64,000 nt of DNA from Ilumatobacter sp. Its GTDB lineage: Bacteria > Actinomycetota > Acidimicrobiia > Acidimicrobiales > Ilumatobacteraceae. Where the stretch lies: contig NZ_JASJCS010000007.1 in assembly GCF_030065885.1 (NCBI RefSeq), positions 1 through 64,000 of the forward strand. The letters run 5' to 3'. Each line of letters begins with the position of its first letter. Positions within the stretch are counted from its first letter, which is position 1. A program made the translations under genes and the position numbers. Under the pieces are notes generated by a model. That model was not told where the DNA came from, ran no database searches, and saw only the letters and a program-made list of their open reading frames with translations. This document shows positions 1-7,156 of the stretch, piece after piece.

Positions 1-62
1 TCGCAGAGCGGGCAGGTGCGGAACGCGACTCGCTCCGCCGTATCGGTCGTCGTTTCAGGCAT
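1..62 (-). CDS. Molybdopterin oxidoreductase, N-terminus only (runs off the left edge)
   Basis: The ATG at 62 reads MPETTTDTAERVAFRTCPLC before the window ends. A short acidic N-terminus followed by FRTCPLC is typical of the first [4Fe-4S] cysteine pair (CPxC) of formate-dehydrogenase-like molybdopterin oxidoreductases in actinobacteria. Only about 20 codons are visible, so no substrate can be named. The start of a moeA-like molybdenum cofactor gene at the far right edge is 63 kb away and is not evidence of linkage. Confidence 0.5.
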   Translation of the reverse strand, partial: MPETTTDTAERVAFRTCPLC

Positions 63-551
63 CGCGCGTCCCCTCGCTCGCGATCGAACGTCGCCGATCG
101 TGTCCGATGATCACGTCGCGCGACTCCGATCGACACCCCATGCGCCGGAACGGTAGCGACCTCGCGGCTGAGGAGCCGACGCCGAGAACGAGCCGCGCTG
201 GCGGCGCTTGGCTCCGGGGGCACGCCCAACACCCCCCTCCAGCCCGGCACCTTGCGCGACCAGTGACCGAACCCGAACGCGAGGGGGACGGCCAACGAGG
301 TGACGACGCCGAACTTGACGAGCGCCGGCAGCACGTCGACGAACACCAGCCGCTCGCCTTCCCTCGGCGGTGCGACCGTTGCGGCCTTCGCCTCGACCGG
401 CCGGATCGTCGACATGGCAACGCTCCCGACGCGTGCAGCTCGACCGAATCACGAATGCCGTCGGCTCGCCAGGAGCGCTCGTCCCCAGTTGTCGAGATCC
501 GCTCACCGAGCCGTCCGTCAGGCCGGCTGGGCCGGCCGGGTGCCGCCGCGC
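63..551 (-). other. Mostly non-coding stretch with a possible small membrane-protein ORF from ATG 415
   Basis: This 490-base gap has no convincing complete gene. The best candidate starts at the ATG at 415 (MSTIRPVEAK) and reads a hydrophobic segment VLPALVKFGVVTSLAVPLAF, then basic residues, with strong third-position GC for roughly the first 70 codons. After about position 200 the frame turns Arg/Ser-rich and stays open to the window edge, across the oxidoreductase start in another frame. It may be a small single-pass protein whose end is disrupted, or chance. Confidence is low. Confidence 0.3.
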
Positions 552-1361
552 TCAGACGCCCAGGGCCCACGTGCGAGGCGTGGGATGGAGGTGGTTGTCG
601 GCGACGTAGTTCAGGAATCGTCGGGCAGCACGGATGCGATTGGCGACGTCGCGGAGCAATGGCGGTGTCGTCGCCGAGTGCTCGGCCGCGGCGCGGTACC
701 AGGCGGAGCTGAGCATCTCGAGCGCATCCAGGCCGGGCGAGGCCGAGAGGTGGTCGACGAGATGGTCGAGCTCGTCGTCGGACAGCCCGACCGATCCGCC
801 GAGGTGCTCGGCCTGGGCGACCGACATCGCGCACGGCCCGTTCCGGTCGGGGAAGACACCGGCGCGGAACAGCGCGAGATCGCCGAGCTGTCTCAGCAAC
901 ACGACCCGGTCGGCCGGCTCGACTGCGTCGAGCCAGTCGACCATCTCGTCGAGGTCGCCCGCGTCGACCGGCACGGGAAGGTCCGGCGGCGCGGCGAAGC
1001 CGACGAGCAGCCGGGCCGCGAACAGCAGCCGTCCGGGGGCGTCGGCGAATTCGAGCAACGGCTCGACGTCGAAGACCGGGAGCCGCTGACCCGGCCCGAC
1101 CCAGTCGTCCACCCAGGTGCTCGTCGCCAGCTGGTCGGCCGCATGATGGACGAGGATCGCGAAGAAGAGAGCGGGTGAGACGACGAGTCGTTCCCCGTCG
1201 TCGTGCAGCACCGCTGCGACGACTCCAGGGTTGCGCAGGACATCGCATGCGTGCCACGGCCGGCGCTCGAGATCCGTCCGGAGTACCGCGGCATCGGCCT
1301 CGAGGACGTCGGCGAGCAGAGCGAGGTCTGCGTCCTGGAGCTGGAGCCGCTGCCGTGTCAT
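552..1361 (-). CDS. Conserved-looking hypothetical protein, 269 aa, soluble
   Basis: I do not recognise this family. The ATG at 1361 gives a 269-residue, acidic, Leu/Ala/Asp-rich and probably all-helical protein with no signal peptide or membrane segment. It starts MTRQRLQLQDADLALLADVL and ends near FLNYVADNHLHP. Codon use is strongly GC3-biased along its length, which supports a real gene. It lies 162 bp downstream of the carnitine operon on the same strand, so read-through is possible but nothing ties it to that pathway. Confidence 0.75.
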   Translation of the reverse strand: MTRQRLQLQDADLALLADVLEADAAVLRTDLERRPWHACDVLRNPGVVAAVLHDDGERLVVSPALFFAILVHHAADQLATSTWVDDWVGPGQRLPVFDVEPLLEFADAPGRLLFAARLLVGFAAPPDLPVPVDAGDLDEMVDWLDAVEPADRVVLLRQLGDLALFRAGVFPDRNGPCAMSVAQAEHLGGSVGLSDDELDHLVDHLSASPGLDALEMLSSAWYRAAAEHSATTPPLLRDVANRIRAARRFLNYVADNHLHPTPRTWALGV

Positions 1362-1523
1362 GGGTCATCTCTCGGTCATGGTCGCCGGTTCATCGGTGAG
1401 GAACGTCCGCCGCTGCGGCCATGGCGCCACCAGGACGGCATGGTCCACCCACCCGGCTCGGAGCGTCCCGATCGTCGCCGCACGGACGCTCGGGCGCGAG
1501 CCGCGCCGCTGCGTGCGCTCGCC

Positions 1524-2504
1524 TCAGGGCAGCTCCGACCGCATCGATGCGACCGTGCGGCCGGCACCCCAGTTCGTGGACTCGAGCGCCCGCAGGATCG
1601 CCGCGAGGTTGCGGTCTCGGATGCGTTCGAGCTCGCGGATGCCGATGTGGCCGCTCTGCTCGTCGGACTGCGAGGCGATCGTGTCGATCAGCTCGTCGGT
1701 GAGCTCGGGGACGTCCATCAGCTTGGTCCACGGCCAGCTCAACGCCTCGCCGAACTGGGCGATGAAGTGGCGCATCCCGCCGAGCCCGCCGGCGATGCGG
1801 TACGTGTCGAAGAGCCCCATCTGGGCCCAGCGGAGGCCGAAGCCGAATCGGATCGCGTCGTCGATCTCCGCGGTGGTCGCGACGCCGTCGTGCACGAGCC
1901 AGAGCGCTTCTCGCCAGACCGCCTCCAGCAGCCGGTCGGCGACGTGGGCATCGATCTCGGTGCGGACGTGGAGCGGGTGCATGCCGATCGATCGGTACAG
2001 CCGCATCGCCCGGTCGATCACCTCGGGTGACGTCGATTCACCGCCGACGACCTCGACGAGCGGCAGGAGGTACACCGGATTGAACGGGTGGCCGACGATC
2101 AGTCGCTCGGCGTGGGCCAGCGGTTCGGCCAGCACCGAGGGTCGGAAGCCCGACGTCGACGAGGCGATGATCGCCTCGGGATCGGCGGCCGCATCGACGC
2201 CCGCCAGCGTGGCGTGCTTGAGCTCCAACCGTTCGGGCACGCTCTCGATCACGACGCCGGCGCCATCGCACGCCGCCTCGATCGAGTCGCATCGCGTCAT
2301 CGATCCGATGAGTCCGATCGGCGGTTCGAGCTCGAGCTGCCGCCAGGCCCGCCGCGCGTTGTCGAAGACCTCGACCAACACCTCGTCCGCGTCGTTCGCC
2401 GGGTCGTAGGTAGCGACGTCGACGCCCGCCAGTCGCAGCCGCGCGACCCAGCCGGCACCGATCACGCCGCAGCCGATCGCCGCGGCCCGTGCGATCTCAG
2501 CCAC
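1524..2504 (-). CDS. lcdH: L-carnitine 3-dehydrogenase (3-hydroxyacyl-CoA dehydrogenase fold)
   Basis: Predicted to oxidise L-carnitine to 3-dehydrocarnitine with NAD+. The 326-aa protein has a Rossmann motif GCGVIGAG at residues 11-18, the family SSTSGF segment near 115-120 and HPFNP at 139-143, followed by the helical dimerisation domain. It lacks the C-terminal betainyl-CoA thioesterase domain fused on some homologues. Its ATG overlaps the upstream BKACE stop by 8 nt, and it is the last gene of the gamma-butyrobetaine dioxygenase-BKACE-dehydrogenase operon, which favours carnitine over other 3-hydroxy substrates. Confidence 0.85.
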   Translation of the reverse strand: MAEIARAAAIGCGVIGAGWVARLRLAGVDVATYDPANDADEVLVEVFDNARRAWRQLELEPPIGLIGSMTRCDSIEAACDGAGVVIESVPERLELKHATLAGVDAAADPEAIIASSTSGFRPSVLAEPLAHAERLIVGHPFNPVYLLPLVEVVGGESTSPEVIDRAMRLYRSIGMHPLHVRTEIDAHVADRLLEAVWREALWLVHDGVATTAEIDDAIRFGFGLRWAQMGLFDTYRIAGGLGGMRHFIAQFGEALSWPWTKLMDVPELTDELIDTIASQSDEQSGHIGIRELERIRDRNLAAILRALESTNWGAGRTVASMRSELP

Positions 2505-3387
2505 GTCGTGTCAGCTGCAGCTCGTCGCGTACCTCGGCCGGGCCCTTCACGCCGACGCCGATGCCGGTGAGCACCTCGACGGCCCGACCGACAAGGTCGG
2601 CGTTGCTGGCCAGCGTGCCGCGCCCGAGATAGAGGTTGTCCTCCAGTCCGACACGGACGTTGCCGCCGGCGATGGCGGCGAGCGCGACGTACTCCATCTG
2701 ACGGCGACCCAGCGAGAACGCACTCCAGGTCCACGAATCCGGGACGTTGTTGACCATCGCCATGAACGTGTTGAGGTCGGGCGGAGCGCCCCACGGCACG
2801 CCCATGCACAGCTGCACCATCGCCGGCTCGTCGATCAGCCCTTGCGCGGCCAGCGACTTCGCCTGCCACAGATGGCCGGTGTCGAACGCCTCGATCTCCG
2901 GCCGGACACCGAGCCCTTGGATCTGGCGGGCCATCTCGTGCAGCGTGGCGGTGCTGTTGGTCATGATGTAGTCGCCCTCACCGAAGTTCATCGTGCCGCA
3001 GTCGAGCGTGCAGATCTCGGGCTCGAGCCGGCGGACGTGCTCGAGGCGCTCGGTCGCACCGGCGAGGTCGGTGCCGGCCTCGTCGACGGGGAGCGGTCGC
3101 TCTGCCGACCCGAACGTGAGGTCGCCGCCCATGCCGGCCGTGAGGTTGATGACGACGTCGACGTCGGACGCCCGGACGCGTTCGACGACCTCGGCGTAGA
3201 GGTCGGGCTCACGCGCCGGTGCGCCGGTGATCGGGTCGCGAACGTGGATGTGCACGATCGCCGCGCCGGCGCGAGCCGCATCGAGGCAATCGGCGGCGAT
3301 CTGCTCGGGCGTGAACGGCACCTTGTCGGACTTGCCGACCGTGTCGCCGCTGCCGGTGACGGCGCAGGTGATGAAGACCGACGTCAT
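2497..3387 (-). CDS. BKACE (DUF849) beta-keto acid cleavage enzyme, probably 3-dehydrocarnitine cleavage
   Basis: Enzymes of this family condense a beta-keto acid with acetyl-CoA and split it to acetoacetate plus a new acyl-CoA. The 296-aa protein has the metal-binding HIHVRDP at residues 46-52, a TGAPAREPDLYAEVV substrate loop, and late conserved segments around VRVGLEDNLYLGRG. Between a butyrobetaine dioxygenase and a carnitine dehydrogenase, 3-dehydrocarnitine is the likely substrate, giving betainyl-CoA. The start at ATG 3387 overlaps the upstream stop by 4 nt (ATGA) and its stop overlaps lcdH by 8 nt. Substrate is inferred from context. Confidence 0.85.
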   Translation of the reverse strand: MTSVFITCAVTGSGDTVGKSDKVPFTPEQIAADCLDAARAGAAIVHIHVRDPITGAPAREPDLYAEVVERVRASDVDVVINLTAGMGGDLTFGSAERPLPVDEAGTDLAGATERLEHVRRLEPEICTLDCGTMNFGEGDYIMTNSTATLHEMARQIQGLGVRPEIEAFDTGHLWQAKSLAAQGLIDEPAMVQLCMGVPWGAPPDLNTFMAMVNNVPDSWTWSAFSLGRRQMEYVALAAIAGGNVRVGLEDNLYLGRGTLASNADLVGRAVEVLTGIGVGVKGPAEVRDELQLTRRG

Positions 3388-4577
3388 GTCGGGACCTCCC
3401 GCTGAGTGGTCGGATGGCGACGTGCGAGCACGCGGAGCCGCGAGTACAGGTCGTCGTGGTCGAGGTAGCAGCCACGCAGATGACGAACGCCGGCACCGTC
3501 GAACCCGTTGCGGCCGTGCAGGATCCGCCGGTTGTCGAAGGCCACCAGATCGCCGGGCGCGAACTGGTACTCGAGCTGGAACCGCTGGTCGCGGGCCATC
3601 TCGGCGAACACCCTCAGCGCCTCGTAGGCGCGGGGGATGTCGGCGCGGTCCATGTGCGGTGCGGTGCGCACCGGGTAGAACGCCCGCAGCGTCAGCGGCT
3701 GATGCCGCGACCCCCGGTCGATGATCGGGCCGATCCACCGGTGCTCGGCATCGGGTGACCGGTTCATGAAGGCCCAGTCGAGCTCGGTGAGCGCCGAGTA
3801 CGCCTCGGGATGCTCGCGGCGGATCGCCTCGGACACCGACCAGCCGTCCGACATGCGCGAGGCGCCGCCGGCCACCGTGTTCTCGAGGCAGTGCAGGAAC
3901 TGGAACCCCGGCGGGACCTCCCGCGTCGGGAGGTCGGTGTGCTGTCCGAGATCGAGGCCGGTGTTGGCCGTCGAGTCGGGCTCGACCTTCGATTCGACGC
4001 TCCAGACGGGCCCGAAGTTGGTCTCGCGGATCGGGCCGATCGCCGATGCGAGGCGGCCGACGAAGTCGGGCGACGTCGGCGTGTCGACGAGGCGGCACAA
4101 CCCCGACCGCGTGACCTCGATCAAGAACTGCATCATCGCGTCGTCGTCGTGCAAGACGTTCGTGCCGTCCAGCGTCGGCGGCGCGTCGAGATCGCCGGTC
4201 GTCCAGGGGACGGGGTCGGGCAGGCCGCCGGCCGGGGCGTGGCGGCCGTCGGCGACGAACCGGAGCCAGCCCGGGTGCACGCGGTTCGTGCGACCATCGG
4301 CCCAGCGGAGCTCGACCGCGCCGTCGGGACCGATGGCCGCGTCGACCAGGTCGCCGGGCTGGGGAAGATCGCGCGGCTCGAGCATCGACTCGCGGCTGCT
4401 CGGCTCGAGCCCGAAGCCCTCGGCGTTCTCGGCCAGCCACAGCGAGTACGCATCGAGCCGTGCTCCGTCGTCCCATGTCATGGTGACGAACCCGTCGTCG
4501 ACCGACACCGACGCCGGTGGCCGCCAGTCGTGCTCGTGGAAATCAGGTGTCAGCGGTCGCCGCTCGGGTGCGTTCAC
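3384..4577 (-). CDS. Gamma-butyrobetaine dioxygenase-like Fe(II)/2-oxoglutarate oxygenase
   Basis: Predicted to hydroxylate gamma-butyrobetaine to L-carnitine. It has an N-terminal DUF971-type domain (WDDGARLDAYSLWLAEN) and a TauD/TfdA catalytic domain with iron ligands HTD (in LGQHTDLP) and the distal His in ILHGRNGFD, plus the RHLRGCYLDHDDLYSRLR end typical of butyrobetaine and trimethyllysine oxygenases. The Cys/His zinc site of the eukaryotic N-domain is absent; the first cysteine falls well inside the catalytic domain. I choose GTG 4577 (397 aa) because a GAGGGGGG-type ribosome site precedes it; an upstream GTG at 4607 would add 10 residues. Confidence 0.82.
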   Translation of the reverse strand: MNAPERRPLTPDFHEHDWRPPASVSVDDGFVTMTWDDGARLDAYSLWLAENAEGFGLEPSSRESMLEPRDLPQPGDLVDAAIGPDGAVELRWADGRTNRVHPGWLRFVADGRHAPAGGLPDPVPWTTGDLDAPPTLDGTNVLHDDDAMMQFLIEVTRSGLCRLVDTPTSPDFVGRLASAIGPIRETNFGPVWSVESKVEPDSTANTGLDLGQHTDLPTREVPPGFQFLHCLENTVAGGASRMSDGWSVSEAIRREHPEAYSALTELDWAFMNRSPDAEHRWIGPIIDRGSRHQPLTLRAFYPVRTAPHMDRADIPRAYEALRVFAEMARDQRFQLEYQFAPGDLVAFDNRRILHGRNGFDGAGVRHLRGCYLDHDDLYSRLRVLARRHPTTQREVPT

Positions 4578-4628
4578 CGGCCCCCCTCGGCCGGGCGGCT
4601 GGTCCACCCGGGCAGGCGGAACCGTAGC

Positions 4629-5528
4629 TCAGCCGCGTCGCTGAGATCGCGTCGCAACGACCTCGACCGCGAGGACGACGACGAACGCCGCGACCGCGAT
4701 CAGCACCGGGATCGCCACGTCGTCGGCCGGACTGCCGAGCTCGGTCGTGTTGGTGCCGTTCGGCCACGGCCAGAGCACCCGGAGCGAGCCGAGCATCAGA
4801 CCGATCATCGCTGCGATGACGAGATCGTGGTGGTGCTCGAGCAGCCAGTTGAGGACGGTGGAGAACAACGCCAGACCCACGATGCAGCCGATCGCCGTGG
4901 CGACGAGCGGGAGCAGGTCCCGGTCGTTGACCGCCCCGAGGACCTCGGTGTACATGCCGATCATGACGAGGATGAACGAGCCGGAGATGCCCGGCAGGAT
5001 CATGGCGCAGATGGCGAGCGCGCCGGCGAGCAGGAAGACCCACCACGGCTCGGTGACGATCTCCTCGCCGGCGGCCTCGGTCTCCTCGCGAAGACCGAGG
5101 ATCAGGAACAGCACCAGCCCGACGCCCGTCATCATCGCGAGCTCGGGGGCGGTGACCATCTTGATCAGGCGCCAGGCGACGATGACCGAGCCGGCTACCA
5201 GGCCGAAGAACAGGCCGGCCATGCGTACGGGGTGGTCGTGGAGCAGGTCCTCGATGACCGACGACAGGACCGCGATCGCCGCCAGGACGCCGACGAGGAG
5301 GGAGATCAGCCACACCCACTCGACCTTGCGCAAGCTGGGCACGAACTCGCTGGTGCGGCCCCTGGTCAGCTCCTTGAGCGCATGGGCGCCGGCATGCACG
5401 TTGCGGATCAGTCGCTCGTAGATGCCGAGCACGAGCGCAACGGTGCCGCCGGACACGCCAGGCACGATGTCGGCCGCGCCCATGGCGAACCCGCGCGCGA
5501 CCTGGGAGGCGGGGGTGGTCAGCGGCAC
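4629..5528 (-). CDS. DUF368 polyprenyl-phosphate transporter (PopT-like)
   Basis: Integral membrane protein of about 299 aa with 8-10 hydrophobic segments. Two re-entrant-like repeats, GAADIVPGVSGGT near the N-terminus and AMILPGISGSF in the middle, are the hallmark of DUF368. Members recycle undecaprenyl phosphate across the membrane. The start is taken as GTG 5528 (VPLTTPASQVARGFAMG), 11 bp after the cupin gene stop. UppP, which makes the same lipid phosphate, is encoded at 59.5 kb. Confidence 0.88.
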   Translation of the reverse strand: MPLTTPASQVARGFAMGAADIVPGVSGGTVALVLGIYERLIRNVHAGAHALKELTRGRTSEFVPSLRKVEWVWLISLLVGVLAAIAVLSSVIEDLLHDHPVRMAGLFFGLVAGSVIVAWRLIKMVTAPELAMMTGVGLVLFLILGLREETEAAGEEIVTEPWWVFLLAGALAICAMILPGISGSFILVMIGMYTEVLGAVNDRDLLPLVATAIGCIVGLALFSTVLNWLLEHHHDLVIAAMIGLMLGSLRVLWPWPNGTNTTELGSPADDVAIPVLIAVAAFVVVLAVEVVATRSQRRG

Positions 5529-5539
5529 GGTCGGCGAGG

Positions 5540-6631
5540 CTACCGGCCCGACGCGCTCACCGTCGGGGCAGCAGGGAGGGTGACGTCGAGCAGCTCGCAG
5601 TCGGCAGTTGCGTCGGCGAGGCGGTAGGCGACGCCCCCGGGAATCGCCACGCTGTCGCCGTGACCGAGCACGGTCCCATCGGCACGGTCGGTCTCGACGC
5701 CGAGCGAACCCCGCAGGACGACGAGGAACGTGAGCTCGGCGTCGTGGACGATCTTCCCGCCCGTGCCCCTGGGGCCGTCGCCTGCCGCCGCCGGTCGTGC
5801 CACCCGCGCGCCCGCCAGCCCGGCGGTGGCATCGCCGATGCCGGTGTCGCGCGCCTCCCAGCCGTCGAGGCGCCACGGGTGGTAGCTCGCATCGGCCGCG
5901 ATGTGCCGCACGAAGCGCTGACCGCCGAAGTCTCGCCCGGCGTCGACGCGGTCGTTCGGGAGCGGCAGGGACCAGTCGGCGATCGTCTCGTGTTCGGCCG
6001 GACACCCGATCTCGATCACCTCGAGGCCGGCCGAGCTCTCGAGCACGCGATGACGGATCTCGGGCGGCTGCAGCACGCAGTCGCCCGCATGCATCACGAA
6101 CGGCTCGCCCTGGTCCTCGTACACGACCTTCACCCACCCGGCCTTCACGAAGATCAACTGGAACCGGATCTTGTGGAAGTGGACGTAGTCGGGCACGGGG
6201 CCGGCTTCGGGGATCGTGATGTGCGACGCGATGAAGCGGCCGCCCCACCGATCGGGGATCAGATCCCGGTAGCGCATCCCGGCGCGACCGACGCCGGACT
6301 CGCCGTCGTTGCGGGAGATCGTGAGGGACGGACGGTTCTCGGGCAGAGTGACGGTCGTCGTCGCCGGCCTGAACTCGATCTGCGTGCCGCCGGGCAGCGA
6401 GACGCCTCCCGCTCGGTCATCGGTCAGCACGTGGATCATGAGCGGGTCGACGCGCACGTCGGCGACGCGCCGCTCGAGTCGCAGTCGCGTCCCGTGTGCC
6501 GAGATCACGGCAGTCGAGGGCGAGTCGGCCGGGAAGATGGCGTCGATGCGGAAGCCCAGCTCACCGGTCAGCGCGTCGAGGTCGGCGTCGAACTCGTGGG
6601 TCGGCACGACGACGTGGACGTCCGCGATCAT
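5540..6631 (-). CDS. Cupin-domain protein with VOC-like N-terminus
   Basis: 363 aa. The first ~85 residues (MIADVHVVVPTHEFDADLDA) resemble a glyoxalase/VOC half-domain. Residues ~130-230 form a cupin with a metal-like VHFHKIRFQLIFV segment and APGD-like HAGDCVLQPPEIRH, and a second cupin-like barrel near the C-terminus ends GHGDSVAIPGGVAYRL. The substrate is unknown. A TAGGTT hexamer 6 nt before the ATG with no Shine-Dalgarno supports this start as leaderless. It is followed 11 bp later by the DUF368 transporter. Confidence 0.75.
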   Translation of the reverse strand: MIADVHVVVPTHEFDADLDALTGELGFRIDAIFPADSPSTAVISAHGTRLRLERRVADVRVDPLMIHVLTDDRAGGVSLPGGTQIEFRPATTTVTLPENRPSLTISRNDGESGVGRAGMRYRDLIPDRWGGRFIASHITIPEAGPVPDYVHFHKIRFQLIFVKAGWVKVVYEDQGEPFVMHAGDCVLQPPEIRHRVLESSAGLEVIEIGCPAEHETIADWSLPLPNDRVDAGRDFGGQRFVRHIAADASYHPWRLDGWEARDTGIGDATAGLAGARVARPAAAGDGPRGTGGKIVHDAELTFLVVLRGSLGVETDRADGTVLGHGDSVAIPGGVAYRLADATADCELLDVTLPAAPTVSASGR

Positions 6632-6654
6632 GGCGGCAACCTACCGCCCGCTGG

Positions 6655-7002
6655 TCATCGCCCCCAGTAGCCGCGCATGCCGGGGATGTGCCGGCGGATG
6701 AGGCCGTGCTCGCCGAGCGTCACCACGTGGACGGTCTGCAGCAGGCCGTTGTCGGTGTCGACGAGGGCGTCCCACATCAACACGTCGTCGTGTTCTCGCA
6801 GCTGGTCGACCGATCGCAGCGCGAACCCCGGGTGCTGGGCGAGGAAGGTCCGGAAGTACCCGCCGATCTCGTCGGGAGTACCGGCGACACCGTCGTACCT
6901 CACGATCTCGGCGCCCGGTTCGTACATCGCCACGACGCCGTCGATGTCGCCGGCCCCGAGGAGCTGGTAGTAGCGATCCAGGAAGTCCCGACCGGTGCTC
7001 AC
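6655..7002 (-). CDS. SnoaL/NTF2-like protein
   Basis: 115 aa with the cone-shaped NTF2-like pattern: FLDRYYQLLGAGDIDGVVAMYEPGAEIVRYDG, then GGYFRTFLAQHPGF and a C-terminal IRRHIPGMRGYWGR. Such proteins are small isomerases, hydrolases or ligand binders, and no activity can be assigned. The GTG start at 7002 has a TACGCT hexamer 6 nt upstream and no ribosome site, consistent with leaderless translation. Confidence 0.78.
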   Translation of the reverse strand: MSTGRDFLDRYYQLLGAGDIDGVVAMYEPGAEIVRYDGVAGTPDEIGGYFRTFLAQHPGFALRSVDQLREHDDVLMWDALVDTDNGLLQTVHVVTLGEHGLIRRHIPGMRGYWGR

Positions 7003-7121
7003 GGCGTCAGCGTAGGCCGGGGTGGTCCCGCCGACACGGAGCGGAGCGACGGGGCACGGCACGGGCGTGGACGACTTCGCGAACTTTCTGCGAGATCGCG
7101 CCGGCGGCGTGCTCTTGGCCG

Positions 7122-7132
7122 GTGTCCGACAC
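7122..7132. promoter_or_regulatory. Perfect 11-bp palindrome upstream of the secreted protein gene
   Basis: GTGTCCGACAC is a perfect dyad (GTGTC-C-GACAC) and is nested in a second overlapping dyad with arms GGTGTC and GACACC. It lies 11 bp before a strong AGGAGGA ribosome site (7144-7150) that serves the ATG at 7157. It could be an operator or a 5' leader hairpin; no regulator can be named. Confidence 0.3.
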
Positions 7133-7156
7133 GACACCAGACCAGGAGGATCCACC

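Noticed and set aside
55..1368. Long Arg/Pro-rich minus-strand open frame of 437 codons
   Set aside because: Arg/Ser/Pro-rich composition is typical of an out-of-frame shadow in high-GC DNA; the real gene in this stretch is 552-1361.
1362..1523. Open stretch of about 52 codons in frame after the lcdH stop (TIGTLRAGWVDHAVLV)
   Set aside because: Good third-position GC but no proper start or homology; could be a decayed remnant, not enough to call.
2497..4476. Apparent 659-codon fusion ending in the BKACE enzyme
   Set aside because: The N-terminal part is an Arg-rich shadow of the butyrobetaine dioxygenase; the BKACE gene starts at ATG 3387.
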